NCBI GenBank assembly: GCA_040754295.1 | Contig: JBFMCQ010000070.1 | Location: 1-19,056 of the forward strand | Reading direction: 5' to 3' | DNA: 19,056 bases | Source of the DNA: Solimonas sp040754295 | Lineage (GTDB): Bacteria; Pseudomonadota; Gammaproteobacteria; Nevskiales; Nevskiaceae | In this document: positions 6,763 to 13,128 of the stretch, one piece after another | Layout of the letters: each line of letters starts with the position of its first letter | How positions within the stretch are numbered: the stretch's first letter is position 1 | Notes under the pieces: generated by a model | What the model was told of the DNA's origin: nothing | The model's input: only the letters and a program-made list of their open reading frames with translations | Database searches by the model: none | Program-made: the position numbers and the translations under genes

Positions 6763-7626
6763 ATGAGCACCTCGAACGCACTGGCACTGCGCCCGCCGAT
6801 GAGCCTGGTCCCGCTGACCGGCAGCCTCGACGCATATATCGCCCACGTCAACCAGATCCCGGCACTCGACGCGGACACGGAGAAGCAGCTGGCGACGCGC
6901 CTGCGCGAGGAAAACGACCTCGCCGCTGCGCAGCAGCTGGTGCTCGCCAACCTGCGCCACGTGGTCCACATCGCGCGCGGCTACCTTGGTTACGGTCTGC
7001 AGCTCGCCGATCTGATCCAGGAAGGCAACATCGGCCTGATGAAGGCCGTGAAGCGCTTCGACCCCGCGGTCGGCGTGCGCCTGATCTCGTTTGCGGTGCA
7101 CTGGATCAAGGCCGAGATCCACGAATTCATCCTGCGCAACTGGCGCATCGTCAAGATTGCGACGACCAAGGCCCAGCGCAAGCTGTTCTTCAATCTGCGC
7201 TCGGCCAAGCGTGAGCTCGGCTGGCTCAACCGCGAGCAGGCGGAGACGATCGCGGCCGACCTCAACGTCAAGCCCGAGGAAGTGCTGCAGATGGAGGCCC
7301 GGCTCGGCGGCCACGACATGTCGTTCAGTGCGTCGCCGGCCGACGCCGAAGACAGCTACAGACCGGAGGACTACCTCGCCGACGAGCACGACGCCATCGC
7401 CGCGCTCGAGCAGACGGAGTGGCAGGACGAGCGCGAGGCGAAGCTGCACGCCGCGCTCAGCAGCCTCGACGCGCGCGCGCGCGACATCCTGCAGCGCCGC
7501 TGGCTCTGCGACGGCGAGAAAGCGGGCCTGCAGGAGCTCGCCGACGAGTACGGCGTATCCGCCGAGCGCATCCGCCAGATCGAAGCCGCCGCGATGAAGA
7601 AGCTGCGCAAGGCGATCGAAGGGTAG
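6763..7626 (+). CDS. rpoH: RNA polymerase heat-shock sigma factor sigma-32
   Basis: This sigma factor directs RNA polymerase to heat-shock promoters (chaperones and proteases). The 287 residues contain region 2 (LRHVVHIARGY, DLIQEGNIGLMKAVKRFDP, SFAVHWIKAEIHEFILRNW), the RpoH box QRKLFFNLR (138-146) that separates RpoH from other sigma-70 proteins, and region 4 with a helix-turn-helix (LQELADEYGVSAERIRQIEAAAMKKLRKA). GGGAG at 6748-6752 supports the ATG at 6763. The position after ftsEX is conserved in many gammaproteobacteria. The upstream sequence suggests control by envelope stress (sigma-E), housekeeping sigma and HrcA. A hairpin with a T-rich tail follows the stop. Confidence 0.97.
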   Translation: MSTSNALALRPPMSLVPLTGSLDAYIAHVNQIPALDADTEKQLATRLREENDLAAAQQLVLANLRHVVHIARGYLGYGLQLADLIQEGNIGLMKAVKRFDPAVGVRLISFAVHWIKAEIHEFILRNWRIVKIATTKAQRKLFFNLRSAKRELGWLNREQAETIAADLNVKPEEVLQMEARLGGHDMSFSASPADAEDSYRPEDYLADEHDAIAALEQTEWQDEREAKLHAALSSLDARARDILQRRWLCDGEKAGLQELADEYGVSAERIRQIEAAAMKKLRKAIEG

Positions 7627-7631
7627 AACGT

Positions 7632-7736
<105 letters not shown>

Positions 7737-8645
7737 TTACTGGAAACCGACCACATGGTGGTCCAGCAGCAGCAGCGTGAAGATCCCCATCAGATAGACG
7801 ATCGAGTAGCCGAAGGTGCGCATCGGCAGGCCCGGTGTCGGCCACCACTTCAGACGCACGGCGTAGTTGAGGAAGATCAGACCGAGCACCAGCGCGCCGG
7901 CCAGATACAGCCATCCCGACATTCCGGTCGCGAACGGCAGCATCGTCACTGCCAGCAGCAGCACCGTGTACAGCAGGACTTGCGTGCGCGTGAATTCGAT
8001 GCCGTGGGTGACCGGCAGCATCGGCACGTCGGCCTTGGCGTACTCGTCGCGGCGGTCGATCGCCAGCGCCCAGAAGTGCGGCGGCGTCCAGACGAAAATG
8101 ATCGCGAACAGGATCAGGGCGTGCGCATGCACCTCACCCGTCGCCGCGGCCCAGCCCAGTACCGGCGGCGCCGCGCCTGCAGCACCGCCGATGACGATGT
8201 TCTGCGGCGTCGCGCGCTTGAGATACATCGTGTAGACGCCGGCATAGCCGATCAGCGTCAGCTGCGTGAGCACGGCGGTCAGCGGATTCACGAAGGCCCA
8301 CAGAATCGCGAAGCCGAGCAGGCCGATGAGGGTCGCGAAGGCAACCGATTCACCCATCGTCAGCGTGCCGGTGACCAGCGGCCGGCCGCAGGTACGTGCC
8401 ATGCGCGCGTCGATGTTGCGGTCGATGATCTGGTTCACTGCCGCGGCCGACGCCGCCTGCAGTCCGATGCCGAGCGTGCCCCAGATCAGCGCAGCGAGCG
8501 GCGGCAGCCCCGGCACGGCGAGGAACATGCCGACCACCGCGGTGAATACGATCAGCATCACGACGCGCGGCTTGCAGAGCTCGTAGTACTCGTGCAGGCG
8601 CACGCGCAGGCTCATCGTCTTGACACGTCCGGCAGTCACGCTCAT
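7737..8645 (-). CDS. ctaB: Protoheme IX farnesyltransferase (heme O synthase)
   Basis: This UbiA-family integral-membrane prenyltransferase adds a farnesyl group to protoheme to make heme O, the precursor of the heme A used by the neighbouring oxidase. The 302 residues include the prenyl-diphosphate/Mg-binding motif N71xxxD75xxxD79 (NQIIDRNID), the CGRPLVTG loop and the second acidic motif AIDRRDEYAKADVPMLP, with about nine hydrophobic segments. The ATG at 8645 overlaps the ctaA stop as ATGA, so the two heme-modifying enzymes are translationally coupled. An extended upstream reading would run into ctaA and is rejected. It is the last gene of the oxidase locus, and I see no minus-strand terminator after it. 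Confidence 0.95.
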   Translation of the reverse strand: MSVTAGRVKTMSLRVRLHEYYELCKPRVVMLIVFTAVVGMFLAVPGLPPLAALIWGTLGIGLQAASAAAVNQIIDRNIDARMARTCGRPLVTGTLTMGESVAFATLIGLLGFAILWAFVNPLTAVLTQLTLIGYAGVYTMYLKRATPQNIVIGGAAGAAPPVLGWAAATGEVHAHALILFAIIFVWTPPHFWALAIDRRDEYAKADVPMLPVTHGIEFTRTQVLLYTVLLLAVTMLPFATGMSGWLYLAGALVLGLIFLNYAVRLKWWPTPGLPMRTFGYSIVYLMGIFTLLLLDHHVVGFQ

Positions 8646-9727
8646 GGCTTGCTCCGGCTCCAGGCGGCATGGTTCAGCGTCACCAGCACGGCCAATAGTA
8701 ACGCCGCACCAGCATTGTGCGCCGCCGCGAGTCCGAGTGGAAACTGCAGCACGACGACGCCGACGCCGATCGACAGCTGCAGCAGCAGCGCGGCCAGCAC
8801 GGCTGCACCGAGCATTTTCCACCGCGGGGCCGGCCCGCGGCGCAGCAGCCAGCCGCCGAGCAGCAGCAGCGCGACGGCGACGACGAGCGCGCCGAGGCGG
8901 TGGAAATGGTGGATCGTCACGCGCGCGCGCGCATCGAGAATCCCGTACTCGTAGTTGATGCCCAGCCCGTGCCACAGCGTGAACGCGGTCGCGACGTCGG
9001 TTTCCGGCCAGAAGCTGCCGTGACAGGTGGGGAAATCGGGACAGGCCAGCGCCGCGTAGTTGGTGCTGGTCCAGCCGCCGAGAAACAGCTGCACGACGAG
9101 CAGCGCCAGTGCGATGCCGGCGAACCGGCGGATGCGCGGCGGCGCTGCAATGGCGACGGCCGGCGACGCGGCTTCGCGCGCGAGCGCGAAGGCGACGTGC
9201 CGCTCGCTGCGGTGCTCGCGCAGCGGCCCGGACTCGCGCCTCTCGCCTCCCGCCTCACGCCTCACGGACAGATACATCCACAGCAGCAGCGCCAGCGTCG
9301 CCATGCCGCCGAGCAGGTGCGCGGTCACCGCCAGCGGTTTGAGCTGCCAGGTGACCGTCCACATGCCGAGAATGCCCTGGAACACGACGAGGCCGACGAG
9401 CAGCCACGGCAACCCGCGCGGCGCGCCCTCGGCGCGCAGACGCAGCGAGAGCACGGCCAGCCCGACGATCAGCAGGCCGAGCGTGGAGGCGATGTAGCGG
9501 TGGATCATCTCCTTCCATGCCTTGGGCGCTTCCAGCGGGCGCTGCGGATAGCGCTCGGCCGCCGCGGCCACTTCGTGCTCGGCCTCGGGCACCGTGAGCT
9601 GCCCGTAGCAGCCCGGCCAGTCCGGGCAGCCGAGCCCGGCGTCCGACAGGCGCACGTAGGCGCCGAAGACGACGACGCCGAAGCACAGCAGCAGCGTCAG
9701 CAGATTGATGCGGCGAAACCAGACCAT
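8642..9727 (-). CDS. ctaA: Heme A synthase (COX15/CtaA family)
   Basis: This eight-TM membrane enzyme oxidises the C8 methyl of heme O to the formyl group of heme A. The 361 residues show the N-terminal RINLLTLLLCFGVVVFGAYVRLSDAG block. CPDWPGC lies in the first external loop and CPDFPTC in the second half, so both halves carry a CX5C pair. EMIHRYIAS and the HHFHRLGA region supply haem ligands. The start is uncertain: ATG 9793 has AAGG close upstream, but a terminator hairpin would then fall inside the coding sequence, and the extra 22 residues are not family-like, so 9727 is preferred. The central cytoplasmic loop (about residues 154-163, REAGGERRE) is encoded by four GCCTCAC-type heptamers, an apparent repeat insertion. 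Product identity is secure. Confidence 0.93.
   Translation of the reverse strand: MVWFRRINLLTLLLCFGVVVFGAYVRLSDAGLGCPDWPGCYGQLTVPEAEHEVAAAAERYPQRPLEAPKAWKEMIHRYIASTLGLLIVGLAVLSLRLRAEGAPRGLPWLLVGLVVFQGILGMWTVTWQLKPLAVTAHLLGGMATLALLLWMYLSVRREAGGERRESGPLREHRSERHVAFALAREAASPAVAIAAPPRIRRFAGIALALLVVQLFLGGWTSTNYAALACPDFPTCHGSFWPETDVATAFTLWHGLGINYEYGILDARARVTIHHFHRLGALVVAVALLLLGGWLLRRGPAPRWKMLGAAVLAALLLQLSIGVGVVVLQFPLGLAAAHNAGAALLLAVLVTLNHAAWSRSKP
9238..9266. repeat. GCCTCAC heptamer tandem repeat inside ctaA
   Basis: Four consecutive 7-base units run GCCTCTC, GCCTCCC, GCCTCAC and GCCTCAC. They sit in the ctaA reading frame, in the loop between the two pseudo-symmetric halves, and four units (28 bases) do not by themselves preserve frame. 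The unit length matches the intergenic arrays elsewhere in the window, but the unit sequence does not. Confidence 0.7.
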
Positions 9728-9748
9728 GAAGTGACGAATACGGCGTGC

Positions 9749-9783
9749 GAAAAAAGCGGAGACGGCGCCAGCGCGGTCTCCGC
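9749..9783 (-). terminator. Strong intrinsic terminator or attenuator before ctaA
   Basis: Read on the minus strand, GCGGAGAC (9783-9776) pairs perfectly with GTCTCCGC (9763-9756) around a 12-base loop and is followed at once by six T (9755-9750). It lies after the Sco-like gene and 22 bases before the ctaA start at 9727. It should end or attenuate transcription entering from the upstream cox genes. Confidence 0.75.
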
Positions 9784-9852
9784 GGACGCGCATTTTACCT
9801 TACGAGCAGACCGTCCCCCGCCATTCAATTCAAGGCGTCGTCGAACGCGTCC

Positions 9853-10443
9853 TCATCCTATCTGCGAGACGCGCAGCAGCTTCTTGATGTCCTTGAGGAT
9901 CCCCCTGGACTCGGCGTCGCCGGGATAGACCATCAGCCAGTTGCCGAGGGGGTCGATCAGGTAGATCGCGTGCGGATCGGCCGCGCCGAAGAAGCGGCGG
10001 AAGTCGGCGTCCGGAGTGTCCGCGTAGTAGACGAGGTCCGGATGCTCGGCGCCGAGCACGGCCTCGACCGCGGGCAGGGCATCGGGCGAGCGGGCGATGT
10101 AGACGCGCTGCACGCGCAGCCGCTTCTCGTTGAGCAGCGTGCGAATCTGCCGAATCTGGTAGAGCTTCTGCGCGCAGTCCGCATCGCAGCCGCCGCGGCC
10201 GAGATAGACGAAGCTCCACTTGCCGCGCAGCGCACCCTCCCCGGCCGGCGAGCCGGCGGCGTCGAGCAGCTGCGCCCGCGGGATCGGGCGCGCCGGGTCG
10301 ATGAGTCGGCCGTAGTTCGTCTGTCCCTGCGGCTGCAGCTCGGGAAACACGAAGTACAGCACGACCGCGGCCAACAGCGGCGCGAAGAACAGGGCGGCGA
10401 GCAGCAGGAACTGCTGGCGGCCGCGATTTGCCGCAGAGCTCAT
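9853..10443 (-). CDS. Sco1/SenC-like membrane-anchored thioredoxin-fold protein, oxidase assembly
   Basis: The predicted 196-residue protein has one N-terminal TM anchor (about 11-33) and a periplasmic thioredoxin-like domain. It keeps the residues that bind copper in Sco proteins: the Cys pair C86xxxC90 (GCDADC) and H158 just before the YLIDPLG strand. Sco proteins deliver copper to, or reduce, the CuA site of Cox2. The surrounding sequence departs from ordinary Sco1: GRGGCDADC replaces the usual F-T-x-C-P-x-x-C-P. It may therefore be a divergent Sco or a thiol-redox factor, and no gene symbol is given. The ATG at 10443 overlaps the SURF1 stop as ATGA. The 3' end is followed by the ctaA-side terminator. 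Confidence 0.78.
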   Translation of the reverse strand: MSSAANRGRQQFLLLAALFFAPLLAAVVLYFVFPELQPQGQTNYGRLIDPARPIPRAQLLDAAGSPAGEGALRGKWSFVYLGRGGCDADCAQKLYQIRQIRTLLNEKRLRVQRVYIARSPDALPAVEAVLGAEHPDLVYYADTPDADFRRFFGAADPHAIYLIDPLGNWLMVYPGDAESRGILKDIKKLLRVSQIG

Positions 10444-11153
10444 GGGGCGGGGCGGAAGCTGAATTTGACAAACAGAACGATCAGAACGAGCGTGAATGTG
10501 AACCACTGCGCCGCGTAACCGTAGTGCTTCGAGGGCGACAGCTCGGGACCGCTCGCCCACTCGCGCACGAAGCCGCCCGGCGCACCCGGAGCCATCAGCA
10601 GCACACCGGCGGCCAGCGGCTCGCCGTACAGACAGCGCAGATCGTCCAGCGTCGGATACTGCACGATGCGCGGCCATGCACCGGGTGCGCAGTTCTGCGT
10701 CTCCAGGCGCAGCCCCGGCTCCGGCAGTGTGCGCCAGTAGCCTTTGACCTCGTGCTCGCCCGCCGGCACCGGCAACTCCGGCAGCTGGCTGCGATCGCCG
10801 CGTGCCGGAACCCAGCCACGGTCGACGACGACGATGCCGCCAGCCGCCAGCCGCAGTGGCGTCCACACGCGGTAGCCTGGCTGCCGCTCATGGCTCTGGT
10901 TGTCCAGCAGCAGCTGCATGCCGGCATCGAAACGGCCGCGCGCCTGCGCCGGCTCGACGACGCCGGGCTCGGCCCGGGCGCCCGCGGTCAGGTGACGCGG
11001 CGGCTCGTCGGCCGCGCGCTCGAAGCGCGCGCGCAGCTCGGCCTTGGCGAAACCGCGCTGCAGCTGCCAGCTGCCGAGCGCGATCATCACGGCGCCGAGC
11101 AGGAGCACCAGCGCGCTGGCCCACCAGCTCGGCCGGAAGCGTGTCCTCGCCAT
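10440..11153 (-). CDS. SURF1 family cytochrome oxidase assembly protein
   Basis: SURF1 proteins are inner-membrane assembly factors that help place heme A into subunit I. This 237-residue protein has the classic layout: TM1 at about 10-28 (ASALVLLLGAVMIALGSWQL), a large periplasmic domain with GYRVWTPLR and VVDRGWVP, and a C-terminal TM preceded by KHYGYAAQWF. The ATG at 11153 places TM1 at the usual distance; the in-frame ATG at 11189 would add 12 residues unlike the family. The stop overlaps the start of the Sco-like gene. It is divergent from the DUF2909 gene across 77 bases. Confidence 0.92.
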   Translation of the reverse strand: MARTRFRPSWWASALVLLLGAVMIALGSWQLQRGFAKAELRARFERAADEPPRHLTAGARAEPGVVEPAQARGRFDAGMQLLLDNQSHERQPGYRVWTPLRLAAGGIVVVDRGWVPARGDRSQLPELPVPAGEHEVKGYWRTLPEPGLRLETQNCAPGAWPRIVQYPTLDDLRCLYGEPLAAGVLLMAPGAPGGFVREWASGPELSPSKHYGYAAQWFTFTLVLIVLFVKFSFRPAP

Positions 11154-11230
11154 TGCAAATGTCCGCCGCAATCGGTCAGGCACCCGCATTGCGGCTATGA
11201 TGCCCGGTCACCCGAGCACGACTGCTGCGC

Positions 11231-11464
11231 ATGCTCACCAAACTCGTCATCATCGGGCTGCTGCTCGCGATCGTCGCATCGCTGCTGACCAGCATGGTAT
11301 TCCTGGTCCGCGACGACAGCCGCCGCCGGCGCACGCTGACCGGACTCAAGATCCGCATCGCGCTGTCGATCACGCTGATCCTGTTCGTGCTGCTCGCCTG
11401 GCAGCAGGGCTGGATCGAGCCGCACGGGTTGATGCCGAAAGCGCCGCCGGCGGAGCAGCCTTGA
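11231..11464 (+). CDS. Twin transmembrane protein, DUF2909 family
   Basis: This 77-residue protein has two TM helices (about 4-26 and 42-60) separated by a short basic loop (RDDSRRRRTLTGLKIRIA) and a Pro/Ala-rich tail. The pattern and location match the DUF2909 proteins found next to aa3 oxidase genes in pseudomonads and relatives. The role is unknown; oxidase assembly or a small accessory subunit is inferred only from the neighbourhood. It is transcribed against all surrounding cox genes: divergent from SURF1 and convergent with cox3. TATGAT at 11196-11201 could be a -10 element but has only a weak -35. No clear ribosome-binding site is seen. Confidence 0.8.
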   Translation: MLTKLVIIGLLLAIVASLLTSMVFLVRDDSRRRRTLTGLKIRIALSITLILFVLLAWQQGWIEPHGLMPKAPPAEQP

Positions 11465-11466
11465 TG

Positions 11467-11533
11467 ATGCGGTTCGCTGCACTCACCGCATCCTACAGTG
11501 CGTAGGATGTGGTGAGCCGCAGGCGAACCGCAT
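11467..11533. repeat. REP-like palindrome between the convergent DUF2909 gene and cox3
   Basis: The left arm 11467-11496 starts ATGCGGTTCGC and ends CATCCTAC. The right arm 11502-11533 starts GTAGGATG and ends GCGAACCGCAT. The arms are complementary over nearly 30 bp with three small differences, around a 5-base loop. The GTAGGATG...GGTGAGC...CGAACCGCAT layout resembles dispersed palindromic elements common in GC-rich gammaproteobacteria. It probably also acts as a bidirectional transcript end. Confidence 0.85.
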
Positions 11534-11536
11534 GAT

Positions 11537-12415
11537 TCACAACCAATACACAACGATAAACAAGCCGATCCAGACCACGTCGACGAAGTGCCAGTACCAG
11601 GCCACGCCCTCGAAGCCGAAATGCGATTCCGGCTTGAAGTGGCCCTTCATCAGCCGCAGCGTGATGACGATCAGCATGAGCGTGCCCAAGGTCACGTGCA
11701 TGCCGTGGAAGCCGGTGAGCATGAAGAAGGTCGAGCCGTAGATGCCCGAGCCGAGCGTGAGATTCAGATCGGTGTAGGCATGAATGTACTCCTCGGCCTG
11801 GAAATACAGGAACGCGCAGCCCAGCGCGACCGTCGCCCACATCCACAGGACGCAGTTCCGCCGCTTGTCGTCCTTGAGCGCATGGTGCGCCATCGTGATC
11901 GTGAACCCGGAGCTCAGCAGGATCAGCGTGTTGAGCAGCGGCACGTCGAAGGCCGGAATGGTCTCGAACGGCCCGCCGAGCCCGGCAGGCCCCCCGGTCG
12001 GCCAGGTCGCTTCGAAGTCGGGCCACCAGGTGAGGTGCGTCGCCAGCTTCGAGCCCTCGCCGGCGAGCCACGGCACCGAAAGAAGGCGCGCGTAATACAA
12101 CGCGCCGAAGAACGCAGCGAAGAACATCACTTCCGAGAAGATGAACCAGGACATGGCCCAGCGGTAGGTGCGGTCGACCTGCGTGCCGTAGAGGCCGCTC
12201 TCGCTCTCGCGGACGATGCCCTGGAACCAACGGAAGATGATGAAGATCGCCAGCGCGGCGCCGATGATCACCGGCGCCGGCCCGATGTTCGAATCCTCGA
12301 GGTAGCCTGCGACCCCGATGACGAGGGTGACGAGGCCGACGGTCAGCAGAAATGGCCAGGCGCTGGGCGCCGGCACGAAGTAGCGTTCGGTGTGTTGGGT
12401 GCTTGGGCTGGCCAT
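11537..12415 (-). CDS. ctaE: Cytochrome c oxidase subunit III
   Basis: This is a core membrane subunit of the haem-copper oxidase that stabilises subunit I and its proton uptake. The 292 residues have seven TM segments and family motifs including YFVPAPSAWPF, the RWAMSWFIFSEVMFFAAFFGALYYARL helix, SSGFTITMAHHAL, FQAEEYIHA, GSTFFMLTGFHGMHVTLGT and the C-terminal WYWHFVDVVWIGLFIVVYWL. A clear AGGAG six bases before the ATG at 12415 fixes the start; an in-frame ATG at 12439 lacks this support. It follows cox11 by 20 bases in the same operon, and a REP-like palindrome lies just after its stop. Confidence 0.97.
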   Translation of the reverse strand: MASPSTQHTERYFVPAPSAWPFLLTVGLVTLVIGVAGYLEDSNIGPAPVIIGAALAIFIIFRWFQGIVRESESGLYGTQVDRTYRWAMSWFIFSEVMFFAAFFGALYYARLLSVPWLAGEGSKLATHLTWWPDFEATWPTGGPAGLGGPFETIPAFDVPLLNTLILLSSGFTITMAHHALKDDKRRNCVLWMWATVALGCAFLYFQAEEYIHAYTDLNLTLGSGIYGSTFFMLTGFHGMHVTLGTLMLIVITLRLMKGHFKPESHFGFEGVAWYWHFVDVVWIGLFIVVYWL

Positions 12416-12435
12416 GCTCGGCTCCTGACTCTCTT

Positions 12436-12975
12436 TCAATCTCGCTTCATCGCGACGTCGGAGACGTCGAAAAAGGTATACGACAGCGTCACGCGGTCGA
12501 CGTATTCGGGCAGCTCGGGGTCGAGCATGAAGACCACCGGCATCTGCTTGCGCTCAGCCGGCGCGAACGGCTGGTTGTTGAAGCAGAAGCACTCGGTCTT
12601 CTTCAGATGTCTGGCGGCGACCGACGGCGCCACGTTGGGCACCGCCTGCGCCACGAGCGTCGCGTCCGCTTCGGGATTCGTTGCGTAGAAATTGACCGTG
12701 TAGAGCTGGCCGGGATGCACCTCGATCGTCGGCCGCTCCGCGTGAAAATTCCATGCCCGGCCGCCGTTGACGGTGGTCAGCAGCTCGACCGTGACCGTGC
12801 GGTCGAGGTCCACGGCCACCGGCGCATCCTGCGCCGCTTCGAGCGCGACCTTGCCGTTGAGTCCGATCGCGTCGCAGAGCATGTCGTAGAGCGGCACCAG
12901 CGCGAAGCCGAACGCGAACATGCCGGCGGTGACGGCCAGCAGCCGCAGCGTATGGCGCCGGGCGACCGGATTCAT
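12436..12975 (-). CDS. ctaG: Cytochrome c oxidase assembly protein Cox11 (CuB insertion)
   Basis: This copper chaperone is anchored in the inner membrane by one N-terminal TM (about 9-28) with an immunoglobulin-like periplasmic domain. It delivers copper to the CuB site of subunit I. The 179 residues include the membrane-proximal Cys C34 (LYDMLCDAIG) and the copper-binding C129-F-C131-F motif in KKTECFCFNNQ. The PVVFMLDPELP stretch near the C-terminus is also typical. The start ATG at 12975 overlaps the stop of the small upstream gene as ATGA. It is the Cox11 family, not the unrelated CtaG of Bacillus. Confidence 0.95.
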   Translation of the reverse strand: MNPVARRHTLRLLAVTAGMFAFGFALVPLYDMLCDAIGLNGKVALEAAQDAPVAVDLDRTVTVELLTTVNGGRAWNFHAERPTIEVHPGQLYTVNFYATNPEADATLVAQAVPNVAPSVAARHLKKTECFCFNNQPFAPAERKQMPVVFMLDPELPEYVDRVTLSYTFFDVSDVAMKRD

Positions 12976-13091
12976 TTGGCTGCCACCGACCAGACGAACC
13001 AGCCGAGGATCGCGAGCGCGAGCAGCAGGTGCACGCCGAACAGCAGCAGGTTGCGCTTCCTGCGCTGCCGTCGCTGCTCGTCGCCGCTCAT
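12972..13091 (-). CDS. Cytochrome oxidase small assembly protein, 39 residues
   Basis: This small single-TM protein has a charged basic N-terminus (MSGDEQRRQRRKR) followed by one hydrophobic helix (about 15-36) and a short tail. Short proteins of this kind between subunit I and Cox11 genes are annotated in gammaproteobacteria as small oxidase assembly proteins. The ATG at 13091 is preferred because GGGG lies six bases upstream; the in-frame ATGs at 13106 and 13169 are less likely, the latter overlapping the cox1 end. The stop overlaps the cox11 start. The function is inferred from size, topology and position. Confidence 0.75.
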   Translation of the reverse strand: MSGDEQRRQRRKRNLLLFGVHLLLALAILGWFVWSVAAK

Positions 13092-13128
13092 CGCGATCCC
13101 CGTCATGCCGTGCAAGGGGCCGACCCGC

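Noticed and set aside
11173..11201. CGGTCA, 17 bases, TATGAT as promoter for the DUF2909 gene
   Set aside because: The -10 is good but the -35 matches only 3 of 6 positions; mentioned in the gene entry but not called.
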